64,000 nucleotides of DNA from Flagellimonas sp. CMM7 (GCF_021390195.1 NZ_CP090003.1:3741501-3805500), one strand, 5' to 3'; shown: positions 53,062 through 61,935, numbered from the stretch's first letter. The notes: generated from the letters alone by a model not told the origin. Translations and numbers: made by a program.

Positions 53062-54174
53062 CTATGCCATCACCTTCTTCAATGCTTGAATAAAAACCTC
53101 CATTTCCTGCATGGTTCCAGTACTTATCCGAGCCCAATTGTACATGGGAGGGAAAGGCCTTCCTATAAGTACATTTTCCTTTTTCATGGCAGCATTAATT
53201 TCGTGGATATCTCTACCTGTTTTAAAAAACACAAAATTAGTATGTGATGGCATGTATTCTAGGCCCATTTCTGAAAAACGGCTGTATAAATAGTTTTTAG
53301 CCTCAGTATTTTTTAACAAGCTAAACTTATAGAAATCATCATCTTTCAGTGCCATTTTAGCAGCTTCAATGGCCAATATATTTGTGTTGGCCATTACACT
53401 GGATTTTAATCTATCCGCAATGTCAGGCCTTGCAACAAGATAACCAATGCGAAGTCCGGCCATACCATAAACTTTAGAAAAAGTTTTGGAAACAATAATA
53501 TTACGTCCTTTTTTAACCAATTCCACCATGGAAGGGTAGTCGGGTTCTGTAATGAAATCATAGTAGGCCTCATCACTAAATATCATGGCTTTGTTGTCCA
53601 TTGATGTACAAAAATCCGATAACTCAGATTTGTTCAACAAAGTACCAGTAGGATTATTGGGGTTACAGATAAAAATAAGGCCAGTTCTATTATTAACCCT
53701 TTTGGCCATTGCTTCAAGATCATGCTCCATATTCGCATTTACGGGTACTCTATGTACATGTGCTCCAAAATTCTCTGCATATCTCAACATGGCTTGAAAG
53801 GTAGGATCAGCTGCAATGATTTCTCTACCACCAAGACCATATGTAAGTCCTGTTGCATGGAGTCCTTCTGTAGAACCTCCAGTGACAACAATATGATTTT
53901 TGGGCACACCTTCTTTTTCTGCAATCATTTCAACCAGTTCTGACAATGCCTTAAAGGGGTAACGACATGCTACATCAAAAGCTTGGGTAATAGCTGTCCT
54001 AACCTCTTTGGAAGGTCCAAAGGGATTTTCATTGGAATTTAGTTTTACTACACCATCTACCTTAAAAGGCCTTGCCTCAAAATCTCTAGCGATAGTGTCT
54101 AATGGCCCTAAAAGAGCAAAACCACTTGATAATCCTACGATCTTAAGCCAATGTCTTCTATCTATATTTTTCAT
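53062..54174 (-). CDS. Class I/II (HisC-like) aminotransferase with Tat signal
   Basis: A 370-residue PLP-dependent aminotransferase similar to histidinol-phosphate aminotransferase. SNENPFGPSKEV, CNPNNPTGTLL, FSDEAYYDF, VSKTFSKVYGMAGLRIGY (Schiff-base lysine in SKTFSK) are visible. The start at 54174 gives MKNIDRRHWLKIVGLSSGFAL, a twin-arginine signal, so it is likely exported; the frame remains open to 54204. Exported aminotransferases of this type are common in Bacteroidota but their substrate is unknown. No his genes are nearby. It is convergent with comM. Confidence 0.82.
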   Translation of the reverse strand: MKNIDRRHWLKIVGLSSGFALLGPLDTIARDFEARPFKVDGVVKLNSNENPFGPSKEVRTAITQAFDVACRYPFKALSELVEMIAEKEGVPKNHIVVTGGSTEGLHATGLTYGLGGREIIAADPTFQAMLRYAENFGAHVHRVPVNANMEHDLEAMAKRVNNRTGLIFICNPNNPTGTLLNKSELSDFCTSMDNKAMIFSDEAYYDFITEPDYPSMVELVKKGRNIIVSKTFSKVYGMAGLRIGYLVARPDIADRLKSSVMANTNILAIEAAKMALKDDDFYKFSLLKNTEAKNYLYSRFSEMGLEYMPSHTNFVFFKTGRDIHEINAAMKKENVLIGRPFPPMYNWARISTGTMQEMEVFIQALKKVMA

Positions 54175-54204
54175 ATCCAACGAATTATGGTCAAAAAGGT
54201 ACAA

Positions 54205-54580
54205 AAAATAAATAATTGGCAGCCCTTACAGCAATATCGAATAATAAGAAAATTAGGCTTAATTAAAGGAGGTGGATAGCGTGATACTCATGTTTTTTTA
54301 AGATATGACGAAGCTCCACTTCATGCTAAAACAAACACTCTTGAACAAGCTTTTAAGTGACATTATACCAAAATGGCTGGAACTAGGTATCGTAAGTTTA
54401 GTATTACAGATAAAAGAGAGTAGCATTGTAAATATTTTTTAAGTATTTCATTCTCAATTTCTTAAGTAAACTATAAAATTGACTCTAAAACATCAAAAAT
54501 TAAGTTAATTCTTTCATTTTCTGTACTTTAAGAACAGCTTTACTCTACTTTTGCACCCGTTTTCTGAAAAAGAGTATAAT
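54205..54580. other. Intergenic region with a possible gene remnant
   Basis: About 375 bp without an intact gene. Frame 54241-54423 reads with a protein-like pattern (RDTHVFLRYDEAPLHAKTN and HYTKMAGTRYRKFSITDKRE) interrupted by TAG and TGA codons; it may be a decayed gene or chance. The 3' half is very AT-rich and holds the promoter of the cupin gene. Confidence 0.35.
54546..54553 (+). promoter_or_regulatory. Promoter -7 box of the cupin gene
   Basis: TACTTTTG matches TAnnTTTG and lies 27 bp before the ATG at 54581. Because the box contains an in-frame TTG at 54551, it argues against that codon as a start. Confidence 0.5.
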
Positions 54581-54991
54581 ATGCAATGTGTGGAATTGAA
54601 CCCCGTAGGAAATTTTGATCCATGGGAACAGGATAAGATAGATGAATTACTGCACCAAGAGATAACCCATTCACTTGGGGAACGATTGGTGTTTGAAAAT
54701 GAAAGTGTAAAACTTTGGGATTTACATCTTGACCCAGGAGCGCGCATACCGTTTAGAAACCATAATGCCAATTATAGTTGGGTTTGTACCACGGGAGGTC
54801 TAGCATTAACACGTCATGGAAATGGTAAAATAAACATGGTTAAACTAGACCCAGGAGATACAGAGTATTGGGAATTCAAGGGTAAAAAATACGTCAATGA
54901 TTTAGAAAACATTGGCGAGGAGCCCATTATCATCAATATTTTGGAATACAAGGAAAACAATGTGGGGAAACAACTTCTATTTTCCGATTAA
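54581..54991 (+). CDS. Small cupin-fold protein
   Basis: A 136-residue protein with a cupin-like core (VKLWDLHLDPGARIPFRNHNANYSWVCTTGG ... LDPGDTEYWEF): the first motif with H74-type residues and the second DPGD motif match cupin strands. No metal-binding histidine pair is complete, so catalysis is uncertain. The end of the gene overlaps the convergent gene at 54988 by 4 bp. The function is unknown. Confidence 0.7.
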   Translation: MQCVELNPVGNFDPWEQDKIDELLHQEITHSLGERLVFENESVKLWDLHLDPGARIPFRNHNANYSWVCTTGGLALTRHGNGKINMVKLDPGDTEYWEFKGKKYVNDLENIGEEPIIINILEYKENNVGKQLLFSD

Positions 54992-55431
54992 ATTGCTTTT
55001 ATGTTTGCCTTTAAACCGGTCACTATCCCTAAGATATTCTCTACCGTATCTTCTAAATAGTATTTTATTGCTAAATGCGGAATTCTTACTGTTGTAAATC
55101 CATTCTTAAAAGAGTGCATAGCTTCTTCTAAGTCATTTATTGCCTGTTCGTGGGTAATCATGTTATAATCATTGTCAATTTCAATGTTAAGTTTTACCCT
55201 AGATATTGCAATATCCACAGATTTTTTTCCATCCCACCATTCTAACATAGGATTGGCGCCAGCAACTTTTAGTGCGTAAAAAAGTTGAATGGCCTCAACA
55301 GAGGTATTATTATCTAGAATGATTTTTTTAATTAGTCGGGTATGTCTCTCACAGAGTTCAACGCCTAAAGAACCCATGGATTCTTTATGCTGTTGATACC
55401 CGATAGCTTTATCACAGTCCTTACACTTCAT
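54988..55431 (-). CDS. Putative zinc-ribbon protein with DUF559/Vsr-like nuclease fold
   Basis: A 147-residue protein. The N-terminus has a CxxC pair (MKCKDCDK) and a second C-x3-H pair (CERHTR) that could bind zinc. The C-terminal half, KSVDIAISRVKLNIEIDNDYN followed by INDLEEAMHSFKNGFTTVRIPHLAI, follows the pattern of the PD-(D/E)xK DUF559/very-short-patch-like nucleases (D...E.D, then a helix and VRI). The catalytic residues are partly conserved at most. Not located in an evident defence cluster; assignment tentative. Confidence 0.5.
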   Translation of the reverse strand: MKCKDCDKAIGYQQHKESMGSLGVELCERHTRLIKKIILDNNTSVEAIQLFYALKVAGANPMLEWWDGKKSVDIAISRVKLNIEIDNDYNMITHEQAINDLEEAMHSFKNGFTTVRIPHLAIKYYLEDTVENILGIVTGLKANIKAI

Positions 55432-55510
55432 GAGTATCGGTCAAGTTTAGGTCAATTATTTGATTTGGGACTATTATAACTTTGACATTTTCATATTCGT
55501 ATAAAAAATC

Positions 55511-55562
55511 GATGTAAAGCATCCCATTTTTAGATGAAATGCATTTTTTTGGATGAAATGCA
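55511..55562 (+). promoter_or_regulatory. Iterated GATGAAATGCA motif upstream of the oxoprolinase operon
   Basis: Two perfect 11-bp copies (55533-55543 and 55552-55562) with 19-bp period and one imperfect copy (GATGTAAAGCA, 55511-55521) lie 51-102 bp before the transporter gene. The palindrome AAATGCATTT sits at 55537-55546. The set looks like an operator for an unidentified regulator. Confidence 0.4.
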
Positions 55563-55612
55563 CTGTTTGGGATAAAACCCTTTAATTTGAAGAACGGAAA
55601 ACAACAAGGAAT

Positions 55613-56806
55613 ATGTTTAAGAAAATAGGGCCAGGGGTATTAGTTGCAGCAGCTTTTGTTGGGCCTGGTACAATAACCGTATGCACTTTAGCAGGAGTTC
55701 GGTTTGGCTATACGCTTATTTGGGCAGTATTATTGTCCATTTTAGCTACAATAATACTTCAAGAAATGGCCGGTAGGATAGGGGTAGTGTCGCAGAATGG
55801 TCTTGTGGATGTTATTAAAGATGAATTGAAAATTAAATGGATAAAAAATACAATAATTGGGATTGTTTTAGGAGCTATACTTGTTGGCAATGCGGCATAT
55901 GAAGCTGGAAACATAGGCGGAGCTACGTTAGGACTGGAAGGTCTATTTGGACAGGGGTTTGCTTCTTTTTATCCGCTTTTAATTGGCGGTTTTGCATTTC
56001 TTCTTTTATGGTTCAGTAGCTATAAAACATTGGAAAAAGTCTTTGTTGGCCTTGTCGGTATTATGGGAGTTAGTTTTGTGGTCAGTGCAATTTTAACCGG
56101 ACCTTCTGTATTCGAAATTTTAAAGGGTATGTTTATTCCAGGATTGCCAGAAGGGAGTTTGCTAACAGTAATTGCATTGGTTGGTACTACTGTAGTACCT
56201 TATAATCTGTTTTTACATGCATCCTTGGCTAAGGAAAAGTGGAAATCTAAAAGCGAGCTCAAGGCTGTAAAATGGGATACCATAATTTCAATTGCATTAG
56301 GAGGGTTAGTGTCCGTTGCAATACTCATTACTGCTTCAGCGGCTCCACTACAAGATGTTACCAATGTTATGGATATGGCAAAAGGTCTTGAGCCTTTGTT
56401 TGGGAAATCAGCTATTTACTTTATGGGTATTGGTCTTTTAGCTGCAGGAATTACCTCTGCAATAACCGCTCCGCTGGCTGCCGCTTTTGTGGCAAGTAGT
56501 TGTTTTGGCTGGGATGGAGGGATGAAAAACAAAAAATTCAAGTTAATATGGTCCGTAGTATTGTTTTTCGGTGTTTTTTTCTTGTCGTTTGATATAAAAC
56601 CAATTCAGGTGATACAATTTGCCCAAGTAGCCAATGGAATCTTACTTCCCGTAATGGCCATGCTCTTGCTATGGATTGTAAACAAGAAAACTGTTATGGG
56701 GGTCCATAAGAATTCGCTCCTTCAAAATGTATTGGGATTTGTAATAGTTGGATTCGCTATTTTCTTGGGAGTAAAAAGCATACTGAAAGTAATTGGCTTG
56801 TTCTAG
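55613..56806 (+). CDS. NRAMP-family transporter lacking the metal-binding motifs, linked to 5-oxoprolinase
   Basis: A 397-residue membrane protein with about eleven helices and NRAMP-fold similarity (FGYTLIWAVLLSILATIILQEMAGRIG). The TM1 motif DPGN of metal-transporting NRAMPs is GPGT (17-20), and the TM6 motif MPH is VPYN (195-198), so the aspartate, asparagine, methionine and histidine that bind metal are absent. It is joined directly to pxpA (stop then ATG). The B. subtilis NRAMP-like ycsG is next to ycsF in the same way. Transport of 5-oxoproline or another organic acid is more likely than metal transport, by context. Confidence 0.8.
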   Translation: MFKKIGPGVLVAAAFVGPGTITVCTLAGVRFGYTLIWAVLLSILATIILQEMAGRIGVVSQNGLVDVIKDELKIKWIKNTIIGIVLGAILVGNAAYEAGNIGGATLGLEGLFGQGFASFYPLLIGGFAFLLLWFSSYKTLEKVFVGLVGIMGVSFVVSAILTGPSVFEILKGMFIPGLPEGSLLTVIALVGTTVVPYNLFLHASLAKEKWKSKSELKAVKWDTIISIALGGLVSVAILITASAAPLQDVTNVMDMAKGLEPLFGKSAIYFMGIGLLAAGITSAITAPLAAAFVASSCFGWDGGMKNKKFKLIWSVVLFFGVFFLSFDIKPIQVIQFAQVANGILLPVMAMLLLWIVNKKTVMGVHKNSLLQNVLGFVIVGFAIFLGVKSILKVIGLF

Positions 56807-57550
56807 ATGAAAAATTGGACCATTAACATTAACTGTGATGTAGGCGAGGGAGTAGGTAATGAAGCAGAACTACTGCCTTTAATTTGTACATGCAACATAG
56901 CTTGTGGAGGACATGCGGGTGATTTATCAAGTATGATGGAGGTAGTTAAGTTGGCAAGAAATTGCGATGTAAAAGTAGGAGCTCATCCCTCGTACCCAGA
57001 TAGAACCAATTTTGGTAGGGAAGTGATGACGATTTCAGATTCAGAATTAAGAGAAAGTATATTAAACCAATTAAGAACATTTGAAGGAGTCCTTAAAAAA
57101 GAAACAGTACAACTTCATCATATTAAAGCCCATGGCGCTTTGTACAATGAGACCGCAAAGAATGATAAACTTGCTGAACTCTATCTGAATGCAATAAAGG
57201 AATATAGAAGTAAAGTCTATCTATATGTTCCATATGGGTCAATCATAGCAAGTATTGCAGCGGAAAAAGGGTTTAAATTGATGTATGAAGCTTTTGGGGA
57301 TAGAAATTATAACAAGGACTTAAGTCTAGTATCAAGAAAACTTGATGATGCTCTTATCCAAGAACCAGAAAAAGTGTTACAGCACATTCTACCAATCATA
57401 AAAGAAGGAAACGTAAAAGTATCTACAGGTGAAAAAATAAAGATAAAAGCAGATACAATATGCATTCATGGAGATACCCCTTCAGCATTGAAAATATTGA
57501 TGTATCTTTCTCAAGAATTACCCACATATAGGGTAGCGTTACAAAGGTGA
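56807..57550 (+). CDS. pxpA: 5-oxoprolinase subunit PxpA
   Basis: A 247-residue LamB/YcsF family protein: NCDVGEGVGNE (9-19), CNIACGGHAGD (29-39) and GAHPSYPDRTNFGRE (58-72) match the family. PxpA with PxpB and PxpC hydrolyses 5-oxoproline (pyroglutamate) to glutamate using ATP. Its ATG follows the transporter stop without a gap, and its end overlaps pxpB by 4 nt. Confidence 0.93.
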   Translation: MKNWTININCDVGEGVGNEAELLPLICTCNIACGGHAGDLSSMMEVVKLARNCDVKVGAHPSYPDRTNFGREVMTISDSELRESILNQLRTFEGVLKKETVQLHHIKAHGALYNETAKNDKLAELYLNAIKEYRSKVYLYVPYGSIIASIAAEKGFKLMYEAFGDRNYNKDLSLVSRKLDDALIQEPEKVLQHILPIIKEGNVKVSTGEKIKIKADTICIHGDTPSALKILMYLSQELPTYRVALQR

Positions 57551-58281
57551 AAAGTTACCCCATTAACATCAAACCGTATGGCCAGAGAGCAGTTCTTGTA
57601 GAATGGCCCAATAATGTGGATGAGTCCATATTAGAAGAGATCCTTCAATTAGTTGATTGTTTTAAAACGTTGAATTTGCCCGACTGGGAAATGTCCGCTG
57701 CATACAATTCATTAACATTGATTAATTCTAAAAAGGACATTGATTTCGAAACTATTGAAAAGCTAATTTTGGAATGCTATTCAAATCGAAAAGATTCTAA
57801 AATCAAAAATGAACGATTTTTATGGAGGATTCCCGTATGTTATGATTCCGAGTTCGGAATTGATATGGAAGAAGTCTCCAAAACACTGAAATTGTCCATT
57901 GAAGAACTCGTAGAACTTCATACCTCAAACAAATACACAGTTTATGGAATAGGTTTTTTACCTGGGTTTATGTATTTAGGAGGTTTGCCTACAGCATTGG
58001 AAATTCCAAGACGAAAAGAACCAAGGTTATGCGTTTCTAAAGGATCCGTAGGTCTGGCAAGTAAACAAACGGGTATTTATCCTCAGGATTCACCTGGAGG
58101 TTGGAACATTATTGGAAGTTGTCCAATTCCCATCTTTAACCCTAAACTGGAAAAGCCCTGTTTTGTTAATGTCGGAGATAAGATACAGTTCTATAAGATA
58201 TCAAGAGCAGAATACGATTTGCGTAAGATTGAAGGCGAAGTTGGCATATACAAACCTGAAAAAATCTCTTTAAATGCTTAA
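57547..58281 (+). CDS. pxpB: 5-oxoprolinase subunit PxpB
   Basis: A 244-residue allophanate-hydrolase-subunit-1 (KipI) family protein with the signature YGIGFLPGFMYLGGLP and GSVGLASKQTGIYPQDSPGGWNIIG, which forms the active site with PxpC. The start is probably GTG at 57547, overlapping the pxpA stop. It overlaps pxpC by 8 nt. Confidence 0.93.
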   Translation: MKSYPINIKPYGQRAVLVEWPNNVDESILEEILQLVDCFKTLNLPDWEMSAAYNSLTLINSKKDIDFETIEKLILECYSNRKDSKIKNERFLWRIPVCYDSEFGIDMEEVSKTLKLSIEELVELHTSNKYTVYGIGFLPGFMYLGGLPTALEIPRRKEPRLCVSKGSVGLASKQTGIYPQDSPGGWNIIGSCPIPIFNPKLEKPCFVNVGDKIQFYKISRAEYDLRKIEGEVGIYKPEKISLNA

Positions 58282-59113
58282 GGTTTTAAAATCAGGATTT
58301 TTTACTAGTATACAAGACTTGGGAAGGCTTGGCTATAGAGATATAGGAGTTCCTATTTCTGGTGCAATGGATAGCCATTCGGTAAAGAAAGCGAATTTAC
58401 TCTTGGACAATGAAGCAGACGCTGCGGTTATGGAGATTACGATGACGGGGCCTACCGTATTATTTGAATCCCCAACCTATATCTGTTTGTCGGGAGCATA
58501 TTTGTCTCCTACATTAAATAATGAACCCATTGAAAACTATCAAGTCATTAAAGTTCTAAAAGGCGATATTCTTTCCTATGGTAAACTAGAGAATGGGTTT
58601 AGAAGTTATTTGGCTATAAAGGGAGGCTTTAGAACGACTAAAGTTTTAGGGAGTCGTTCCCAATATTTTCCAGTAACAAAAGGCAGATGCCTTAAAGACA
58701 GAAATGAAATTGATTATGAAGAAACGATTTCTTTTAACCCCATAATTTCAGAAATTAAAATGGAGAACCATTTTGATCTGGATTATTTGGAAGTTTATAA
58801 AGGGCCAGAATTCTCTATGTTATCAGACAACCAATTGGCTTCTCTTTTTTCAAAACCTTTTTCTGTATCGAAAGAAAATAACAGAATGGCATACCAACTT
58901 TCTGAACTTATTGAGGGCCATAAAAATTCTATGCTTACCTCTGGAACAATACCGGGAACCGTCCAGTTTACACCAGCTGGTAGATTAATCATTTTAATGA
59001 AAGATGGTCAAACAACAGGGGGATACCCTAGAATACTGCAGCTATCAGAAGCTTCCATAAATGTATTGGCACAAAAAAAGTTTGGAGATACTTTTTCCTT
59101 TAAACTTGTATAA
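58274..59113 (+). CDS. pxpC: 5-oxoprolinase subunit PxpC
   Basis: A 279-residue allophanate-hydrolase-subunit-2 (KipA) family protein: GFFTSIQDLGRLGYRDIGVPISGAMD (about 8-33) is the family start and QTTGGYPRILQL the end. Completes the PxpABC complex. It is convergent with the nitroreductase gene, with 3 bp between the stops. Confidence 0.92.
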   Translation: MLKVLKSGFFTSIQDLGRLGYRDIGVPISGAMDSHSVKKANLLLDNEADAAVMEITMTGPTVLFESPTYICLSGAYLSPTLNNEPIENYQVIKVLKGDILSYGKLENGFRSYLAIKGGFRTTKVLGSRSQYFPVTKGRCLKDRNEIDYEETISFNPIISEIKMENHFDLDYLEVYKGPEFSMLSDNQLASLFSKPFSVSKENNRMAYQLSELIEGHKNSMLTSGTIPGTVQFTPAGRLIILMKDGQTTGGYPRILQLSEASINVLAQKKFGDTFSFKLV

Positions 59114-59116
59114 AGC

Positions 59117-59845
59117 CTAGAGTTGTTTGTAAACTTCTTCAAATGGAATCCTAAAACGAGGGCCGTATACTCCTTTTTCATCGCGAACCCCGCAACCTAT
59201 GACCATGTTTATTTCGGAACCTCGCGGTAAGTCTAATGCACGTTTAACCAATAAAGTGTCACTACCTTCCATTGGGCAAGTATCATAACCATTGGCAGCC
59301 ATACTGATCATAAAATTTTGAGCAGCCAACCCCGCACTTTTATGTGCTACTATGCGCATATCAGACGCTCTAACTTGGCGGTAGGTGGGTTTGAAAAAAC
59401 CTGCAACTTGAAAAATGAAATATTTCAACCATCCAAAAATCCCCAAAAAATCAAAATAAACAGAGGGAATAAGTTTTTTATAGTATGCCAGTGCAAACTT
59501 TTCTCTACGGGTGTATTCTTCTTTAGGCTTCTTTTCATAAGCTAATTCAAGAAAATCAAGATTGGCCTTTGCTCTTTTACGCCATAAATCTTTTCGAGTT
59601 ACTACAACAATCATTTGTTGTGCAGTTTTAGCGGCATTTTGACCCAAACATGCCTTGGTCAATTTGTTTAAAACATCTTTTTTGGTAATATGATAAAATT
59701 CCCAAAGCTGCATATTGCTGCTGGTCGGCGCTAAAACGGCGTTTTCAATACATTGTCGCACCACATTGGCATCTAATTCAACATCACTTTTAAAAATTCG
59801 CACAGAACGTCTATGTTGTATAGCTTGGGTAACTGTTTTTTCCAT
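59117..59845 (-). CDS. Nitroreductase family protein
   Basis: A 242-residue FMN-dependent oxidoreductase of the nitroreductase fold. AIQHRRSVRIFKSD is the FMN phosphate-binding motif and CIENAVLAPTSSNMQLWEFYHI the following motif; AAQNFMISMAANGYDTCPME completes the fold. The start is ATG at 59845; a longer TTG frame at 59875 would cross the -7 box (59861-59868). The substrate is unknown. A longer hydrophobic insert around 130-160 is of interest for membrane contact. Confidence 0.82.
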   Translation of the reverse strand: MEKTVTQAIQHRRSVRIFKSDVELDANVVRQCIENAVLAPTSSNMQLWEFYHITKKDVLNKLTKACLGQNAAKTAQQMIVVVTRKDLWRKRAKANLDFLELAYEKKPKEEYTRREKFALAYYKKLIPSVYFDFLGIFGWLKYFIFQVAGFFKPTYRQVRASDMRIVAHKSAGLAAQNFMISMAANGYDTCPMEGSDTLLVKRALDLPRGSEINMVIGCGVRDEKGVYGPRFRIPFEEVYKQL

Positions 59846-59860
59846 ATGGTTAAAGATACC

Positions 59861-59868
59861 CAAATGTA
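59861..59868 (-). promoter_or_regulatory. Promoter -7 box of the nitroreductase gene
   Basis: TACATTTG on the minus strand matches TAnnTTTG and lies 15 bp upstream of the ATG at 59845. Confidence 0.45.
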
Positions 59869-59880
59869 GTTTCAATTAAA

Positions 59881-59889
59881 TATTTTTTG
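59881..59889 (+). promoter_or_regulatory. Possible promoter of the ilv leader transcript
   Basis: TATTTTTTG, one base longer than the TAnnTTTG consensus, lies 12 bp before the leader-peptide start at 59902. Similar 9-bp versions occur before the integrase and the Tat aminotransferase genes. Confidence 0.3.
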
Positions 59890-59901
59890 TATCATTGAAT
59901 T

Positions 59902-59958
59902 GTGAAAACAAAAGATTTAATTAATAACGTGGTCATTATTATTCCAAACATGGAATGA
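59902..59958 (+). CDS. Putative ilv leader peptide
   Basis: An 18-codon frame (GTG start, TGA stop) encoding MKTKDLINNVVIIIPNME. Codons 10-14 are Val-Val-Ile-Ile-Ile, and Leu-Ile occur at 6-7, so translation should respond to charged branched-chain aminoacyl-tRNA. It precedes a terminator hairpin (59981-60014) and the branched-chain amino acid genes ilvD-ilvB. This is the classical layout of transcription attenuation. The start codon is GTG; no protein product has to accumulate. Confidence 0.6.
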   Translation: MKTKDLINNVVIIIPNME

Positions 59959-59980
59959 TACAGCTATGCTATTAATTTAA

Positions 59981-60014
59981 AAAGCCTGTATCAAAAACGA
60001 TACAGGCTTTTTTT
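59981..60014 (+). terminator. Attenuator-type terminator before ilvD
   Basis: AAAGCCTGTATC / GATACAGGCTTT is a perfect 12-bp stem with a 6-nt loop (AAAAAC), followed by T residues. The only transcript that could end here in plus orientation is the one carrying the leader peptide, since the upstream gene is on the minus strand. It lies 22 bp after the leader stop codon. Confidence 0.72.
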
Positions 60015-60151
60015 ATGCGGTCAATAAAACTAAATGGATATAGGATTTTAAATCAGTATAACTAACTGAAAGACAATTGAATATGTAAATTTTTTTTTAA
60101 ATGAATTTAGAACACCTTTAACTGTTAAAATTATTGAGTTTTTGAAACATC

Positions 60152-60159
60152 TATCTTTG
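60152..60159 (+). promoter_or_regulatory. Possible second promoter of ilvD, beyond the attenuator
   Basis: TATCTTTG matches TAnnTTTG, with a TTG at 60134-60136 (15-bp spacing, a little short). Transcription from here would bypass the attenuator. Confidence 0.35.
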
Positions 60160-60208
60160 ATTATAAGAGTAAATTCAACAAAAAACCGGATTCGAAAGAA
60201 ATATATTA

Positions 60209-61885
60209 ATGGAATTGAATAAGTATAGTAAAAATGTTACCCAAGACCCAACACAACCTGCAGCGCAGGCTATGTTGCATGCCATAGGATTAACGGAAGA
60301 AGATTTAAAAAAACCGTTGGTAGGCATAGGAAGTACGGGCTATGAAGGCAATCCTTGCAACATGCACTTAAATGAGTTGTCTACTTATGTTAAAGAAGGT
60401 ACGCAACAAGGGAATCTAGTGGGCCTAATTTTTAATACCATTGGTGTTAGTGATGGTATTTCCATGGGAACTTACGGTATGCGCTATTCACTTCCATCTA
60501 GAGATATTATTGCCGATTCTATGGAGACGGTTGTTCAGGCAATGAATTATGATGGGTTGGCAACTGTTGTCGGATGTGATAAGAATATGCCAGGAGCACT
60601 TATGGCCATGATTCGTTTAAATAGGCCTTCTGTTTTAGTATATGGAGGTACAATAGCATCAGGATGTTTAAAAGACAGAAAACTGGATGTGGTATCTGCA
60701 TTTGAAGCTTGGGGAGAGAAAGTAGCGGGAACCATAAATGAAGCAGAATATAAAAGTGTAATTCAAAATGCATGCCCTGGAGCAGGTGCTTGTGGTGGAA
60801 TGTATACAGCAAATACTATGGCTTCGGCCATTGAGGCTCTAGGAATGGCATTGCCTTACAATTCTTCAAACCCGGCGGTTGGTGACAAAAAGAAACAAGA
60901 TTGTATTGATTCTGGAAAAGCGCTAAGACATTTGTTGGAAAATGATATCAAACCAAGCGATATCATCAGTAAAAAATCTTTGGAAAATGCAGTACGATTA
61001 ATAACCATACTAGGTGGTTCTACAAATGCTGTACTTCATTTCTTGGCAATTGCAAAAGCGGCAGAAATCGATTTTGGATTGGCAGATTTCCAAAGGATTA
61101 GTGATACCACACCTTTCTTGGCAGATTTAAAACCAAGTGGTAAATATTTAATGGAAGACTTGCACCATGTGGGAGGAGTTCCTGCGGTTATGAAGTTCAT
61201 GTTAAAGCATAATATGTTGCATGGAGATTGTCTTACAGTAACGGGAAAAACAGTAGCTGAAAATTTAGCCAATGTCCCTGATTTAACAGCAGGGCAAGAA
61301 GTTGTAAAAGATTTAGAAAACCCAATCAAAGAAACAGGACATCTTAGAATACTGCACGGTAACCTTGCCGTTGAAGGAGCAGTAGCAAAGATTACAGGTA
61401 AAGAAGGATTGCATTTTTCAGGACCCGCAAAGGTTTTTGAGGGTGAGTTTGATGCGAATGATGGTATCCGAGATGGATTGGTGAAAAAAGGAGATGTTGT
61501 GGTTATTAGGTATGAAGGACCAAAAGGAGGCCCAGGAATGCCGGAAATGCTAAAACCTACGGCAGCAATTATGGGAGTTGGACTGGGGAAGGATGTTGCT
61601 TTGATTACTGACGGAAGATTCTCTGGAGGCACCCATGGTTTTGTAGTAGGTCACATAGCCCCCGAAGCACAGGACGGTGGTGCTATAGGATTAGTGAAGG
61701 ATGGAGATATTATTACCATTGATGCAGAGAAAAACAGTATTTCTATGGCTGTTTCAGATGAAGAATTGGCAAGTAGAAAGGAAAAATGGGTACAACCACC
61801 TTTAAAGGTTAAAAAAGGAAGTTTATACAAATATGCCAAAACGGTTTCATCAGCCTCGCAAGGTTGTGTAACTGATTTGATTTAA
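60209..61885 (+). CDS. ilvD: Dihydroxy-acid dehydratase
   Basis: A 558-residue Fe-S dehydratase that makes 2-ketoisovalerate and 2-keto-3-methylvalerate in the valine/isoleucine pathway. Cluster cysteines are visible in GNPCNMHL (about 48-55), [10 protein letters not shown] (about 118-127) and [19 protein letters not shown] (about 188-206). The catalytic C-terminal [15 protein letters not shown] is intact. Length is standard. It is preceded by the leader/attenuator and followed by ilvB after 50 bp. Confidence 0.96.
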   Translation: MELNKYSKNVTQDPTQPAAQAMLHAIGLTEEDLKKPLVGIGSTGYEGNPCNMHLNELSTYVKEGTQQGNLVGLIFNTIGVSDGISMGTYGMRYSLPSRDIIADSMETVVQAMNYDGLATVVGCDKNMPGALMAMIRLNRPSVLVYGGTIASGCLKDRKLDVVSAFEAWGEKVAGTINEAEYKSVIQNACPGAGACGGMYTANTMASAIEALGMALPYNSSNPAVGDKKKQDCIDSGKALRHLLENDIKPSDIISKKSLENAVRLITILGGSTNAVLHFLAIAKAAEIDFGLADFQRISDTTPFLADLKPSGKYLMEDLHHVGGVPAVMKFMLKHNMLHGDCLTVTGKTVAENLANVPDLTAGQEVVKDLENPIKETGHLRILHGNLAVEGAVAKITGKEGLHFSGPAKVFEGEFDANDGIRDGLVKKGDVVVIRYEGPKGGPGMPEMLKPTAAIMGVGLGKDVALITDGRFSGGTHGFVVGHIAPEAQDGGAIGLVKDGDIITIDAEKNSISMAVSDEELASRKEKWVQPPLKVKKGSLYKYAKTVSSASQGCVTDLI

Positions 61886-61935
61886 TAATAATTAGGGATT
61901 TTAGGAGGAATTTAACCCTCCAGAATAGTACGCTT

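Noticed and set aside
61036..61632. 198-codon minus-strand frame inside ilvD
   Set aside because: Antisense to a complete, well-conserved dehydratase gene; composition is low-complexity and no family fits.
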